Origin: Ailurus styani
Taxonomy: Eukaryota > Chordata > Mammalia > Carnivora > Ailuridae
Length of the DNA stretch: 64,000 bases
Assembly: GCA_002007465.1 (NCBI GenBank)
Contig: LNAC01000339.1
Coordinates: 620,001-684,000, forward strand
Reading direction: 5' to 3'
In this document: in pieces, positions 1-11,348 of the stretch
Numbering within the stretch: the stretch's first letter is position 1
Layout of the letters: each line of letters starts with the position of its first letter
The notes under the pieces: model-generated
The model's input: the letters and a program-made list of their open reading frames with translations, nothing else
Told to the model about the DNA's origin: nothing
Database searches by the model: none
Program-made: the position numbers and the translations under genes

Positions 1-729
1 TTTTTTCATTCAATACTTACTCAACCTTATAAAGTAAAATGTTATTATGAGCTATTATCTATTTGGCTAAAGAAAATACACGTAAAGGAATTAAACCACA
101 GACTTAATTTGGGTTTAAATCAGGTTTGACCTATTCTAGAACATATTCAGTTAACTACTCCAAATCATGGATTTTTGTATGCCCATTACATTTTTGTTTA
201 TTTATCCTTTAATATAGATTCCAATTTCAGAGTTAAGCTGTATTATTTCTCTAATCAGGTAAATAAAATTTGGTTAAAAACAGTAAATAAAACTAAAAAA
301 TTTACTTATGCACAGAATATATATTCTAGTTTTTACATAAATTTTAGCTCATTAATTTTCTTCTTCTGTGAACTGCAGTAATGAAATAGATGTTAGGAAA
401 CAAATTATCTTTGATATGTATAAAGTAATGCAGTTACATGGTTAGAGTAATTATAATTCATAATTCAATTTTAATTTCAAATATGTGTTTTCTACCTCCT
501 CATCAATTTAAGCCAGATAAAGTCGATAAACAAACAAAAAGCACATTCTTCTTCTTTTCTGTTATGAGTAGGGTAAAGGGAAATGATCTGTCCAGCTGGT
601 GCAGAGTTAAAATTTACAGTAAATGGCAGTGAAAACAGACTTGTTTGGAATCTCCAGCTGGATGAGCATTGTGTCAACACTTTTTGTGATATTTCTTGAT
701 GATATCATGTTAGTCTGAAGAGCACTTAG
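1..729. other. AT-rich single-copy DNA, nothing recognised
   Basis: No interspersed repeat, exon-like open frame or RNA gene is recognisable. Short open frames on both strands (up to 68 codons) are what AT-rich DNA gives by chance. Confidence 0.6.
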
Positions 730-1020
730 CAGACACTAATTATCATCTGGTGAACACTCTTCAGATGAAAAGGTGAAAATCTATTCAGTATGTGCAATGC
801 ATGCACAATTCAATTGTTAACCTAAATTGCGAGCTACAAAGATTTAATGTTTTGGTGATAGTTTAGGTGTGAACAAAACGGTTATTGTGCATTGTTCTGT
901 AAAATATATGTTCCCCAATGATTGGATTCCAATTTCTATTATTTTTATTAATGAATGAGCCAAACAGTTTAGCTCTGCTTATTGCAGTTCATGTTACTGT
1001 GCAATTACCATATAAAATTC
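730..1020. promoter_or_regulatory. candidate non-coding regulatory element
   Basis: A complex, non-repetitive block that stands out from the low-complexity surroundings. It holds a homeodomain core TAATTA (737-742) one base from an E-box CATCTG (744-749). A second E-box, CAGATG (762-767), sits in inverted orientation, so TCATCTG and CAGATGA form a 7-bp dyad. Further on are TGCATGCA (798-805), CAATTG near 812 and an AT-rich TATTAATGAATGAG stretch near 946. Such motif clusters are typical of developmental enhancers, but conservation could not be tested here and motifs this short also arise by chance. Confidence 0.3.
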
Positions 1021-2311
1021 AACATACGAACATCTAGATTGTACTTCTGTATGATTTTCAGCTATCATTTAATTTGGAGAAAAAATAAGAAATATTAACT
1101 ATATTTCCATGAAAGTTTAATGTTTTAAAATTAATATGTAGTTTTGGCACATCATAGTAGACTTTCTTAAAATAAGGAAAATTGTGTACCATACATGAGA
1201 CAGAGTACATTACTGCTAAAGTAAGTTAAGATGGTGTCCTTTTTGGGTTGTTTTTGCTAATTTTTAAGAACATGTATTTTTTTATTGTACTCTCAATATA
1301 ATTTCATTTATTCATTTAATATCTATTTGGTACCAAATATGTACCAGCTCTTTATTTCATGTTTCTCTAAATAAAATAATTGGTTTTCACAAATTTGATC
1401 TGAACTATCATTCATGCTATTATTCAAATCATTTGTGAGTGAAATCAGTTACTTCAACAGCAAACCAAATTTTATTAAACAGTGTTTGTGTTGGATTAGT
1501 ACAGAAGGGGAGTATTTTACTTACCTCTACTTTCCACTCAAATATGGGCTTGATCACAGATTTATTTTTCATAAGGTTTCAACTTCATTTTAGGGCATAC
1601 TAATTGTGATAAAACTGAGTTGACAGACTGACAGAATGAAAGATTGAGCATTTGAGAAAAATAGAAAACCTGTGAATAATGAGAAAAAAAACCCAAACCA
1701 CAAAAATATATTAAAATGTAGTTAGAAATATGTTCATTTAACTACGTGTATAGAGTTGGATATGTAAATCTTTCAAGAGCCTATCTGAAGAAGTAGGAAT
1801 GGCGGTTAAGTTTTGGAAAATTGCCTCTAAAGAAAATGAAAGATATAAGTTTTTTTAGAAAAGAACAAATATAGTTTAGTGGAAAGAAGAAGACAAAGCA
1901 CTTTACATAAAAATGTCTCAACATTTTCCTGGCTTTGAAACATGTTTAACCATATGTTGAATAAAATGTTTTTCTTGATGTATACATGAAGTGGAAGCCA
2001 AGGTATCATTTTTGAAAACACAAAAGCTTTTAGAACTTTAACTTGATGACTTGAAAGGCAGCAGTGTTCCTCTTACATTCATTTCATCCAAGCTGCAAGC
2101 TCTCTTTGAGTGCCTCCTAAATACATACAATTTTACTAGGTATTGAAGGAGAGTTATAAAAGTGTTGTTCATTAGGGAACATTGATTGCAGCTCTAAGAA
2201 ACGCACCTATGAAGAAGTTATTATATCAGATGCAATAAAAAGACAATACATGATGCTTAAATCCAGGGAAGAGAGAGTATATGTGATATAGAAAGAGAAA
2301 TGAGGTAAGAT
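1021..2311. other. AT-rich single-copy DNA, nothing recognised
   Basis: No repeat or gene recognised. Around 2080-2160 a few phrases vaguely resemble an ancient mammalian repeat but are too short to call. Confidence 0.55.
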
Positions 2312-2363
2312 TTTGGAGTATGTATGAAATTTGGGACTTTGGAGTATGTATGAAATTTGGGTT
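2312..2363. repeat. 26-bp tandem duplication (two copies)
   Basis: The unit TTTGGAGTATGTATGAAATT followed by TGGGAC occurs at 2312-2337. It recurs directly at 2338-2363, differing only at the last two bases. There is no other copy nearby, so this looks like a recent local slippage or duplication event rather than a microsatellite. Confidence 0.9.
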
Positions 2364-2953
2364 AGGAGAGAATATGGGTTAGTCTTGGTTCTGGTAGAGA
2401 ATGTCATCCAATTCTGCCTGAGTGGACAAATGAAAGAAATTCATTTCTTTGGTCTTGGGAAAATCATTTGTAACCATTTAAGGTTTCAATTGTTCATGTA
2501 TAAAATGTGGAGTTTTAAAAAGTCTGTCATTCAAGGCTTTTATGTTGAATTAATTTTTCCTTTCAGCTTCAGCTAGTGTCTCTTTGCTGATTACTTTTTC
2601 TTCCAACAACTTATCCATGTCAAGTTCCAATTAACTTAAGTTTCCATTTCAATATCATGGAGTCAGTACATATTTATTAAGCTTGATATTGAGTCTATTG
2701 CCAGTATACCAATATCCAAATAATATTGCTCTTGATTTCAGTTAAAGACATGTTATTGTATTAATTTTTCCTGTCTTACTTCTTATATCTATTTAGTTAG
2801 AAATGACTTTGAAATCTGTTATAAATACATCATTTTCATTTTTATTGGTGACACAGTGTTCTGGTATTTATCTCTTCCTGTGTGAACACTCATTACTTCC
2901 TGTATAGCACTTACTCTTAGCTTATTTTCTGTTTCCATACTCTTTTCTGCAGT
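2364..2953. other. single-copy DNA, nothing recognised
   Basis: AT-rich with pyrimidine-rich patches. The 81-codon open frame that crosses the 26-bp duplication has no recognisable protein features. Confidence 0.5.
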
Positions 2954-3427
2954 TCAATGGAAAAAGATCTGCAGTTGGATTTGTCCCAAGATATGGCAGA
3001 AAGCATAATGTATTGAAGTGAAGATGAGTGTTGATTTATTATTTAATCCCTCTTCAGGCTTATTGTCACTCCATAGAAGTATTCTGATTCTGTGACTTGA
3101 TCTCAGATTCATTGTATGACTTCCCTGCCTAAACTTCTGGGCATGTAGCCTAATGAGATGGAAGGATTTCCTAGAGAGTCCCCAAAGCATCCTAACATGA
3201 ACTTTCAATTCTTCAAGTATTTTCAAATGAGAGAATGAAAATGGAACTATTAGAGATTCTTTGTTGACAAGAGGGAAGAGATGATGCATGAGGCAGTGAA
3301 GAATTACAAGCCAAAGTCTTGAACAAAAACCACTACCCAACAAATTCAGTATAAATTTTGAAACTACATTATCAGATAATTTGAAAAATCTCCATGTCTT
3401 TGGGTCAATAAGAATCAGTGCTTCCAA
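2954..3427 (-). other. longest open frame in the window, unrecognised, probably not a gene
   Basis: A 157-codon frame runs on the minus strand from ATG (3425-3427) to the stop at 2954. The predicted product is rich in Leu, His, Ser and Phe, with no signal peptide, convincing domain or repeat that I can recognise. The ATG context is unremarkable. No CpG-rich promoter, splice-site pair or poly(A) tail flanks it. By my rough estimate, one frame of this length somewhere in 64 kb of AT-rich DNA is close to chance expectation. It could also be part of an old, unrecognised repeat. Confidence 0.2.
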
Positions 3428-3590
3428 CTATATGAAACATCCCCAGTATTTATACTTATCAAACTATTGATTGGGATAAAAATATTGTTTAATTAAAATC
3501 ACAAACAGGCACAACAGTAACAACAGACCAAGCTGCAAATGTATAGCCCTCTTGACTGGGCATCACCAATTCATTATTTCTTAGCAATTT

Positions 3591-3793
3591 AATTACATTC
3601 TAGGAGGGGAGGTGAGCGGGGGATGTGCTAAATGGGTGATGGGTATTAAGGAGGACACTTATGTTGAACACTGGGTATTATATGTAAGTGATGAATCACT
3701 AAACTCTACTCCTGGAGCTACTATTACACTATATGTTAACTAACTAGAATTTAAATAAAGATTTGAAAAAAAGTTAAAAAAAATTGCATTCTA
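3591..3793 (+). mobile_element. L1 3' end, 5'-truncated insertion
   Basis: The body (about 3603-3781) matches the carnivore L1 3' UTR: the 'gggtgatgggtattaaggagg' type phrase, then 'cactgggtattatatgtaagtg', then AACTAACTAGAATTTAAATAAA and an A-rich tail. It is flanked by target-site duplications aattacattcta (3591-3602) and aattgcattcta (3782-3793), 11 of 12 bases identical. This shows a severely 5'-truncated retrotransposition event that retained less than 200 bases. Confidence 0.85.
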
Positions 3794-4865
3794 AACTTTG
3801 AGACTTTTCACTTTGCCCTAAATGTGATCATTTATAAACAAAGGTCTGAAATAGATAGTGTGAGGTTATATCATATACTCTTAGATCCAAAAACCTATAT
3901 ACTGTAGATCATATGGGGAAGCTATATCGGTAGACCCTCAAATGAGCACTCATCCTGATTAATTTGGAGTGCCCAGAGAAATTGTAATATTAAAACCATG
4001 CTCTCTCTGTCTGTCTCATACACACACACAGACACCCATTCCATACCCTCTCTACAAATTTTTAAAAATAATACATAAACTGTAGAGTCCATTCCATATA
4101 GGAATTATAAAGTAACAAACTTAGTTATGGAAGAGGAGATATCAATAAATGTGTTACAGACATGTACTAGAATTGCTAAGTGAGATTTGAGTTTGATAAA
4201 CCCAAGTCATGATGCTAGGATTTGGTATATTAATGTTCAAAATGGGCCCTGAGAGGAACTTGACATAAGACCACAGTGGTAATAGAATTCTTGAATAAAT
4301 TAATTGCCTTCTTTAGACAAATCCCTAAGAGGTTATATTGTATACATTTTTATGTAAAAATTCACAAATAGATACTCTGGGAAGATTCAAATAAAATGTG
4401 GTTAATGAGAAAAATGTGCTTTTATACTTAATTATTTGTAGCCAAAGTGCTATGTTATCTACAAAATACAAAATACCGTGCTGAGATTTATCTAAATGAA
4501 ACTCATGTCTGATCATTTTTTGAGGAATAATTTACTAAATTTAACCGGATTGTATTTTTTAGTACAAAGGTAAACAGTTTTGAAGAAATATTTTAAGAAA
4601 ATGGTTTCATTGTAAGGATATAATTAAATCTCTCAAAATAGTGGGTATTTTTATTTTTCCTTTTTCTTGTCCTTTACTTTTGTGTCTTTTTGAACATCTT
4701 ATTATGAAGTAAATATTTTGATTATCTACTAATTATCTATTAATCTATTTTATCTATTAATAGATTGCTAGCTAATATTTATGACAAATATAATTCATAG
4801 AAAGAATAATATCTACATAATACATAAAATTTCTTTTGTTTAAAATAATCCCTTGCTTCAAAAAA
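3794..4865. other. AT-rich single-copy DNA, nothing recognised
   Basis: Contains only a short CA run (about 4018-4031) and TATCTATTAAT-type low-complexity DNA at 4725-4770. No gene or dated repeat seen. Confidence 0.55.
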
Positions 4866-5087
4866 TCAATGTAGGGGCTCCTGGGTAGCTCAACGGGTTA
4901 AGCCTCTGCCTTAGGCTTGAGTCATGATCTCAGGGTCCTGGGATCAAGCCCTGCATGGGGCTTTCTGCTCAGTGGGGAGCCTGCTTCCCCCTTTCCTCCC
5001 CTGTCTGCCTGCCTCTCTGCCTGCTTGTGCTCTCTCTCTCTCTGTGTCAAATAAATAATAAACAAAATCTTTTAAAAAGTCAATGTA
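4866..5087 (+). mobile_element. Can-SINE (tRNA-derived), full length
   Basis: Can-SINEs are Pol III-transcribed, L1-mobilised elements with a tRNA-like head, a CT-rich middle and an AAATAAATAAA tail. Here the head GGGGCTCCTGGGTAGCTCAA starts at 4874 and the tail ends near 5079. Flanks tcaatgta (4866-4873 and 5080-5087) look like the target-site duplication. Diverged head bases suggest an older copy. Open frames on both strands are by-products of the SINE. Confidence 0.93.
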
Positions 5088-6032
5088 TAACTTATAAAGA
5101 AAAGTTACAGTGGTCAGCAAAACATAATATGCCTTTTTAAAGATACAGTACAACCTATCAAGCTATAATATGGTCTTAGTCTTCTCTTATACATATTCAC
5201 AATAGAATTTCTAGTAAGTAGGAGTCAATTTTAATGTCCCATTACTCTTTCCACACATTTTCTATTTTGCCAGAGGATCTCACTTAAGTATAAGAAATCC
5301 TCTGATGAATTCAGCTGGGTTTCCCTATAAGAAAAGAATTCATGGGTTCATAAATCTTTCAGTCCCTTCAATTTATCTGGAGAGTTATGGATAGCATGCT
5401 GGGTAGCAGTACATAGAGAAGATCATCTTGAAAAATAATGCTATCTCCATAATGGGGAGGTTTCGATTTCCCAGTGGGAGTGAGCTGTTTAGGCTGTATA
5501 GATATGGCCCTATTGCAGATTGCTGTCGGCAGAGAGAATAACATTCTACTGGGTTTCCATTTTGCTTTCAATATATTTTGGTGGCTGAGACTTTAATTAA
5601 CTATGTCAAAAAGAGTACATGTAATCACTGTAAAAGTTCTGATAAAAATGGACAAAAGAAAAGAATTTCACAGTTAAATGTATCATTCTCTTATTAAAGC
5701 TCTCTAATGTATGAAGGTTCTACAGGATTCTAAGATTACTAGAGAATATTTTAATGCTATGTACGTTGTATCTTTAGACACAATGGTGAATAAGAAAATA
5801 GTCTTCATTTACTTGTTTTCCATATTTCTTTTAGATTTGATTATTATTTGAAGGTTGGGGTTTTTATTTCATTGTCCCTAATTAAACAAAATAGCAGCTA
5901 TATTTCCAGTCATTTTTTCTAATAAATTATCATTTCCCTTTTGCCTGAAAGTCATAATATGCATGCATATGTAAAGACTAAAAATAATTTTCTTCTTAAC
6001 TAATTAGAGAGAAAAGTATTTATATTTCAAAG
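5088..6032. other. single-copy DNA, nothing recognised
   Basis: Contains an 8-bp inverted repeat (CAGAGGAT 5271-5278, ATCCTCTG 5297-5304) around the palindrome ACTTAAGT. Otherwise no repeat or gene was recognised. Confidence 0.5.
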
Positions 6033-6472
6033 GTAGTGTAATAGGGTTCTCCAGAGAAATAGAATCTATGTATATAGTTTATATACATGTATATCCTATG
6101 TGTATATGTAAATATGTATTTGTTGAGAGAGACAGATTGATTTATTTTAAGAAATAGTCTTAAGGGGCTGTGAGGGTTGACAAGTCAGAAAGCTGAAGAC
6201 AGACTACAGATTTAGAGAGGGTTTGTATGTTACAGTCTTGAGGAGAATTATTTCTTGGAGAAACCCCAGTCTTTGCTCCTCAACAAGATTCCCTTCAACA
6301 GATTGGACGAGGTCCACCCAAGTTATGGAGGATAATCTGCTTTCCTCAAAGTCTACTTATTTAAATGTTAATCACACTTGAAAAGTGCTTTCACAGGAAA
6401 ATCCAGACTGGTGTTTGATCAAACAGCTGGGCACCATAGCCTAACCAAACTAACATATAAAATTAACCAATA
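6033..6472 (-). mobile_element. ancient interspersed repeat, class uncertain
   Basis: Starts with the widespread mammalian phrase AGGGTTCTCCAGAGAAATAG, followed by a TATATG-rich patch. Later come 'gattggacgaggtccaccca', 'ttatggaggataatctgctt' and 'tttaaatgttaatcacac', and it ends in 'catagcctaaccaaactaac'. The family copies I recall read in the opposite direction to an A-rich end, so I assign the minus strand. I cannot say with confidence whether it is an old L1 3' region or another class. Confidence 0.65.
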
Positions 6473-6510
6473 TGGGTAGTAAAATGAAAGTTTTTATCAT
6501 CTCCAACATA

Positions 6511-6700
6511 TTTTTAAAGATTTTATTTACTTATTTATTGGCAAGAGAGAGAGTGCACAAGTGGGGGGCGGGCAATGAGAGAGGGAGAAGCAGACTCCCT
6601 GCTGAGTGGGGATCCTGATACAGGGTTTGATCCCAAGACCCTGAGATCATGACCCGAGCCAAAGGCAGATGCTTAACCAACTGAGCCACCCAGGTGCCCC
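6511..6700 (-). mobile_element. Can-SINE, older subfamily
   Basis: Reverse-complement order: T-rich tail with TTTATTTACTTATTTATT at 6520, GA-rich body, then 'gatcatgacccgagccaaag', and head ending CACCCAGGTGCCCC at 6700. It has 'ttaaccaactgagcc' rather than the 'tttaacccactgagcc' variant. Flanks are not clearly duplicated. Confidence 0.92.
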
Positions 6701-6762
6701 TCATTTCTAATATTAATATAGATTTCCCAAATGGCATGAAAAGGGGCAAATAAAGATAACTA

Positions 6763-7970
6763 TTTTTTAACTGAAGTATAGTTATCATACACTGTTATAT
6801 TAGTTTCAGGAGTACAGCATAGTGAATCAACAATTCTATACATAATGCAGTGTTCACCTAAGTAAGTGTAGTTACCATCTACCACCATACAGCATTATTA
6901 CGATATAATTGACTATATTTCCTATAGTATACTTTTCATTCTCCTGACTTAATTATTTCATAATGGGAAGTTCATTCCTCTTAATCTCCTTCATGATTTC
7001 ATCCATCTTCCTACCCCGCTTCCCTCCATCAACCACCAGTTTGTTCACTGTGTTTATGAGTCTGTTTCTGTTTGTTTATTCATTTATTTTGTTTTTAAGG
7101 TTTCACATATAAGTGCAATGATAGGATACTTGTGTTTCTCTGACTTATTTCACTCAGCATAATACCCTTTGGGTCCATCCTTGTTGTCACGAATGGTAAG
7201 ATTTTCTTCTTTTTTATGGTTGAGTAATATTCCATTGCAAATATACTACATCTTTATCCTTTTATCTATTGATGGATATTTAGGTTGCCTCCATATTTTG
7301 GCTATTGTAAATAATGCTGCAATAAACATAAGGTGCATATTTTTTCAAATTAGTTTTCTTTCTTTTTTTTTAAGTTTTCATTTCCTTTGGCTAAAAACCC
7401 ACTAATGGAATTACTTGATTGTATGGTATGTCTATTTTTAATTTTTTAAGGACATCCAAACTGTTTTCCATAGTGGCTGCACCAATTTATATTCCTACTA
7501 ACAGTGCACAAAGGATGTCTTTTTTCCATATGCTTACCAACACTTGTTAATTCTTAACTTTTTGATACTGACCATTCTGACAAGTGTGAGGTGATATCTC
7601 ATTGTGGTTTTGATTTGCAATTCCCTGATGATGAGCAATGTTGAGCATCTTTTCATGTGTTTTGTGGTCATCTGTATTTCTTCTTTAGAAACATGTCTAT
7701 TCAGGTCTTCGGACCATTTTTTAATTGTATTACTTATTTTTGTTTTTTGTTTGTTTTTGTTTGTTTTGCTGCTGAGTTGTGTAATTTCCTTTTATAATTT
7801 GGATGTTAACCCCTTATTGGATATGTCATTTGCAAATATCTTCTCCCATTCAGTAGGATGCCTTTTTGTTATACTGATGCAAAAACTTTTTAGTTTGATA
7901 TAGTCCCAATAGTTTATATTTGCTTTTGTTTCCCTTGTCTGAGGAGACATAGCCAGAAAAATGTTGCTAG
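6763..7970 (-). mobile_element. L1 fragment: 3' UTR plus C-terminal part of ORF2
   Basis: Inverted L1. From 6763 the 3' UTR is read backwards ('gtttcaggagtacagcatagtg', 'ccaccagtttgttcac'). From about 7100 to 7965 comes the reverse complement of the ORF2 C-terminal coding region, with familiar antisense phrases such as 'gaataatgctgcaataaaca' type, 'tagtggctgcaccaattta', 'gtgaggtgatatctcattg' and 'cccttgtctgaggagacata'. Frameshifts and stops throughout mean no functional reverse transcriptase or C-terminal domain. The 78- and 99-codon plus-strand frames here are antisense to ORF2 and not genes. The 5' part of the element is missing. Confidence 0.9.
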
Positions 7971-8364
7971 TGGAATGGAAAAGGGGAAGATGGAGATAAG
8001 ATTTATAGACTTAAATAAAATTAATAGATATTATCAATAGATACAGTGTGTAAGTTTCTGTGGATCTTGATTCCAACAAAACAGGTGTATACATGCAGTT
8101 CAAAGCACTTGAAGAAATTTGAATATGAGTTGAGTCTTATCAGTTTTTTCTTATTTATATTTGTCATCATGATTTAGTATTTCATCTACAGAAAGTCTTT
8201 ACTTTTTACATAGTTTTAAAAATGAATAAGTTTGGATATTAATCTTATGAATATGACTAAACACCAACAATATTCTGCTCAGAAGTTGTGATTTTTTAGT
8301 GTTTCAATAAAAAATATTATTTAATCAGTAGAAAAGTATGACTTCTTTTAAAGAAGCCAATTAA
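7971..8364. other. single-copy DNA, nothing recognised
   Basis: AT-rich DNA between the L1 fragment and the tandem duplication. No feature recognised. Confidence 0.5.
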
Positions 8365-8543
8365 AATAACAATAATTTATCTGTTCTATAGTTAATATAG
8401 TACTGCATATTATTCAAAATGTGTAAAAGTTACTAATCTATAAAAGTAGCAATAACAATAACAATCATTTATCTGTTATATACAGTTAATATAGTAATGT
8501 GTATTATTTAAAATGTCCAAAAGTAATAATCTATAAAAATAAC
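8365..8543. repeat. local tandem duplication, unit about 92 bp
   Basis: Copy 1 (8365-8450) and copy 2 (8457-8543) share the same order of blocks: AATAACAATNATTTATCTGT, TTAATATAGTA, then TATTATT.AAAATGT, then AAAAGT, and finally AATCTATAAAA. They differ by scattered substitutions and a few small indels. The divergence suggests an old duplication of otherwise unique DNA. It is not a known dispersed family. Confidence 0.88.
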
Positions 8544-8930
8544 ATGTTAACACAAACCCATATATAATCTATGTATAATTATATATAATAAATATATATT
8601 AAATATAAACTGATTTGTGGCTCTTTTTGCCATAATATGTTAATCTTTTAAGACAAAAAATAGCTTAATTCTTTTAAGAAGAAAAATAAAAATTCCTTTC
8701 TGTGAGTTTATCTCCTGTGTTCATGAATTTATGCCTTGAATAAATAGTCAAGAGTAACATCACAGCACATGAAGGGAATTTTATACATATATTTGTATAT
8801 ATATACACACACACAATATTTAAGATAAAATATTCTTTAGTATGATATATACAACATATAATATACAGCATATAATGTATATTATATGATGTTTTTTGTT
8901 TTTTTATATGTTTTTAAAATATGATCCTAG
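8544..8930. repeat. AT-rich low-complexity DNA
   Basis: Dominated by TATATA, ATATAC and ATAATAT strings (8560-8612 and 8786-8895), including a short (AC)n at 8806-8816. Potentially easily melted DNA. Short open frames here are artefacts. Confidence 0.75.
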
Positions 8931-9514
8931 TTCTTCTATTAACAGTATCACTAATCAATGAATCTTTCTTTATGAGTTCAAATAATAGACCAGTCACTCA
9001 TTCATTTATTCAACAGATTTTTTTTTTTTTGTCCAGAGAAATTTTAGCAGTAATTTCTCAAGAATATTTTTAGGAAAGTCCACTAAATATTTTACAAATA
9101 ATACATGGATACTTTAAAATAAAAATCGCTTAAAGTCACTGAAGTTTCTTATTGCTATATAAACATTCTCATGTGTTTTCCTTGGGAAGGTGAAAATTTC
9201 TGAGACACTTATTAGGAACTTTTATTTATTCCTTTTTTTTTTTTTAAGTGTAGATTCTGGAACAATATAAACTTTCCAGTAACAGCAAGCTCTTTGACTG
9301 TTATATAAAATACTTGGTTCCATCCATGAAGCACTTATGTTTTTGATCAGTACACTATAAAAACATTGAATGGAAATTATTAATATTATTATTACTTATA
9401 GTCTTATTTTCTTCTCACAAGAAATTTTGTATATTTTTTCATCTATTTTTCACATTTTAAATTATACACTTTTTTGTATAATTTATTTGTGTGAATATTT
9501 ACCTAATGGCAGTC
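8931..9514. other. AT-rich single-copy DNA, nothing recognised
   Basis: Contains T-homopolymers near 9019 and 9232 only. No gene or dated repeat seen. Confidence 0.5.
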
Positions 9515-9640
9515 TCAGCCATTAGACTTCTATTGAGGAAGCACCATGTGTTTGGATATCAGTATACACTCAGCATCTAGCATAGGACCTAGCACATAAG
9601 TAAGGTTTCAATTACTCTTATTTCAATTAAATTTATCAAT
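9515..9640 (+). mobile_element. L2 3' end remnant
   Basis: Phrases like 'actcagcatctagcatagga', 'cctagcacataagtaaggtt' and 'tcaattactcttattt' resemble the conserved 3' terminus of the L2 LINE ('cctagcacagtgcctggcac' type, 'gctcaataaat'). Short and diverged. Confidence 0.55.
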
Positions 9641-10074
9641 GGGTTATGCATGTTTTGTAGATTTATAGAGCAAAGACAAGAGGAGTAAATTAATTTAATG
9701 ACATAAGAGATTAGATTCCTATATGTTTGGCTACAAAGTTTATAATTTTTTGCACCATGTCCTTCTGTCTTTTTTTTCAGTGTTTAGCTGAAGATTTTAT
9801 TAAAAAATGAATACATGGGGTGAAAAATTTTACAGTTCATTATAGCAAATGATTCTGTAGTTATGCCTCTAAAAGACTTACACTTGTTAAATAGAAGAGC
9901 AAGAAAAAGTTATTTTTGTATAAACTGTACGTGATAATGCTTTCAGCAGGTGTCTTAAGACCCCTAATATCCCGTTTTTCTTGCTACTGCACCTCTCCCC
10001 TGGCCCTCTACCGGGTCTTTTCTCAACACAGCAGCAAAATGTTGAACAATTTTTCTTAAATGCTTAAGTCAGAA
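9641..10074. other. single-copy DNA, nothing recognised
   Basis: Includes a slightly GC-richer patch at 9950-10020. No exon signals supportable. Confidence 0.45.
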
Positions 10075-10550
10075 AATGTCAGTCTTCTGCTTAAAATCTT
10101 CTAATTATTTCCCATGTCATCAGAAGTAAAATTCAAAGACTATCAAGTTGCTGCAAGGTCCTGTATAATATGACTGCCCACAGTTTCTTTGATTTCAGCT
10201 CCTATGGCTCTTTGTCTTTTTTTTTTTTGCTATCCCAGTCTATCTTGCCCCTGCCTCAGGACTTTTGCACGTTACTTAATTTTTGAAACATCATTCCCTA
10301 GTCATCCATATGACTCATTTACTTACTTTCTTTTGGTTTCTAATCAAGGGCCATCTTAGGCTTTTCTACCAGTGCTTACATTCACTTGATATACTATATT
10401 TTTATATTTATTTATTTACTGTTGGATGTAGGAAATAAACTCATGAGGGAAGGAATTGTGTTTGATTTCTTTGCTGCTCTATTTTGGGCACTCAGGCATT
10501 TGATACAAAGCATGCAGTCAACATCTGTTGAAGAAATGAATGGATATTTG
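10075..10550 (+). mobile_element. L2 LINE, 3' portion
   Basis: The order matches the L2 3' coding end and UTR: 'aaaatcttctaattatttcc', 'gcaaggtcctgtataatatg', 'gactgcccacagtttctttg', 'cctgcctcaggacttttgca', 'gtagcttaca' type, 'catgagggaaggaattgtgt', then 'ttgaagaaatgaatgga' at the end. L2 is an ancient, inactive CR1-like LINE of mammals. A T-run near 10219 is inserted. No intact ORF; the 76-codon frame at 10386-10616 is L2-derived. Confidence 0.85.
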
Positions 10551-10744
10551 AGAGAGGGTTTAATAGGTGTGCTCTCTTTTCATTCCTCCAGATACTTCAA
10601 ATTGTATTCCTCATAGTAAATTGGAATATCAGAATTCAAATCATTTGGGACATTTGAGCTTACTTACCTACAAAAGTATAAACACTCACTGAAATTCAGT
10701 TTAATGTGTAACTTTTACACTTAATAAGGTGTTATGTCTTGGAA

Positions 10745-10850
10745 ACACCCAAATTTCTATCTCTAGTCCATCTCTTGCTATTTGACAATGGGCAAGTTAC
10801 CTAAACTTGCTCTCTTTTTGCAAAAATAAAATAATATTAAAAATATTCTC
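10745..10850 (+). mobile_element. MIR fragment
   Basis: 'tctagtccatctcttgctat' followed by 'gacaatgggcaagttaccta' reproduces the MIR core (…CTTGGGCAAGTTACTTAACCT…) in sense orientation. An A-rich patch follows. Confidence 0.65.
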
Positions 10851-11119
10851 ATACCCTATCCCTTATCAAGTTAGTCAACCAAGAATATTTATTATGATAC
10901 TACTGCATGATCAGTCACTAAAATGCTACTTTACAGAATTGTCTTACAGAAAAATATGGAAAGTACTTGTTCTAGAGTCAGATCTCAGTAATCAAAAATT
11001 GTATTTCCAAAGAGTCAAAGACAATGTACACTGTAATTTAATGTTCAAGTCTAGCTGTTATTTCATATCAAGGATTTAGTGGCATCTGCTGTATCTTTCT
11101 TTCACCTGAGGCAGAGAGG

Positions 11120-11296
11120 GTATTGAGTAGTGACTAAGATCAAGAACTTTGAAATGGGACTAGTCATTTTGTTTCGGGATCCTGCACCCATTTGGATGAG
11201 TAATCTGGGGCAAGTGTTTTGTTTCGTTTTGTTTTTAACTTCTGTGTCTTCATTTTTCTTTCTTTCTTTCTTTCTTAATTTCTTTCTTTCTTTCTT

Positions 11297-11348
<52 letters not shown>

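Noticed and set aside
4874..5079. tRNA gene in the SINE head
   Set aside because: The tRNA-like heads are degenerate and embedded in SINEs. None folds as a full tRNA with an anticodon arm that I can defend.
5271..5304. 8-bp inverted repeat around ACTTAAGT as a regulatory hairpin
   Set aside because: Eight-base dyads with an 18-base loop are expected many times in 64 kb.
7604..7903. 99-codon hydrophobic frame on the plus strand
   Set aside because: It is the antisense of L1 ORF2 coding sequence in an inverted L1 fragment, not a membrane protein gene.
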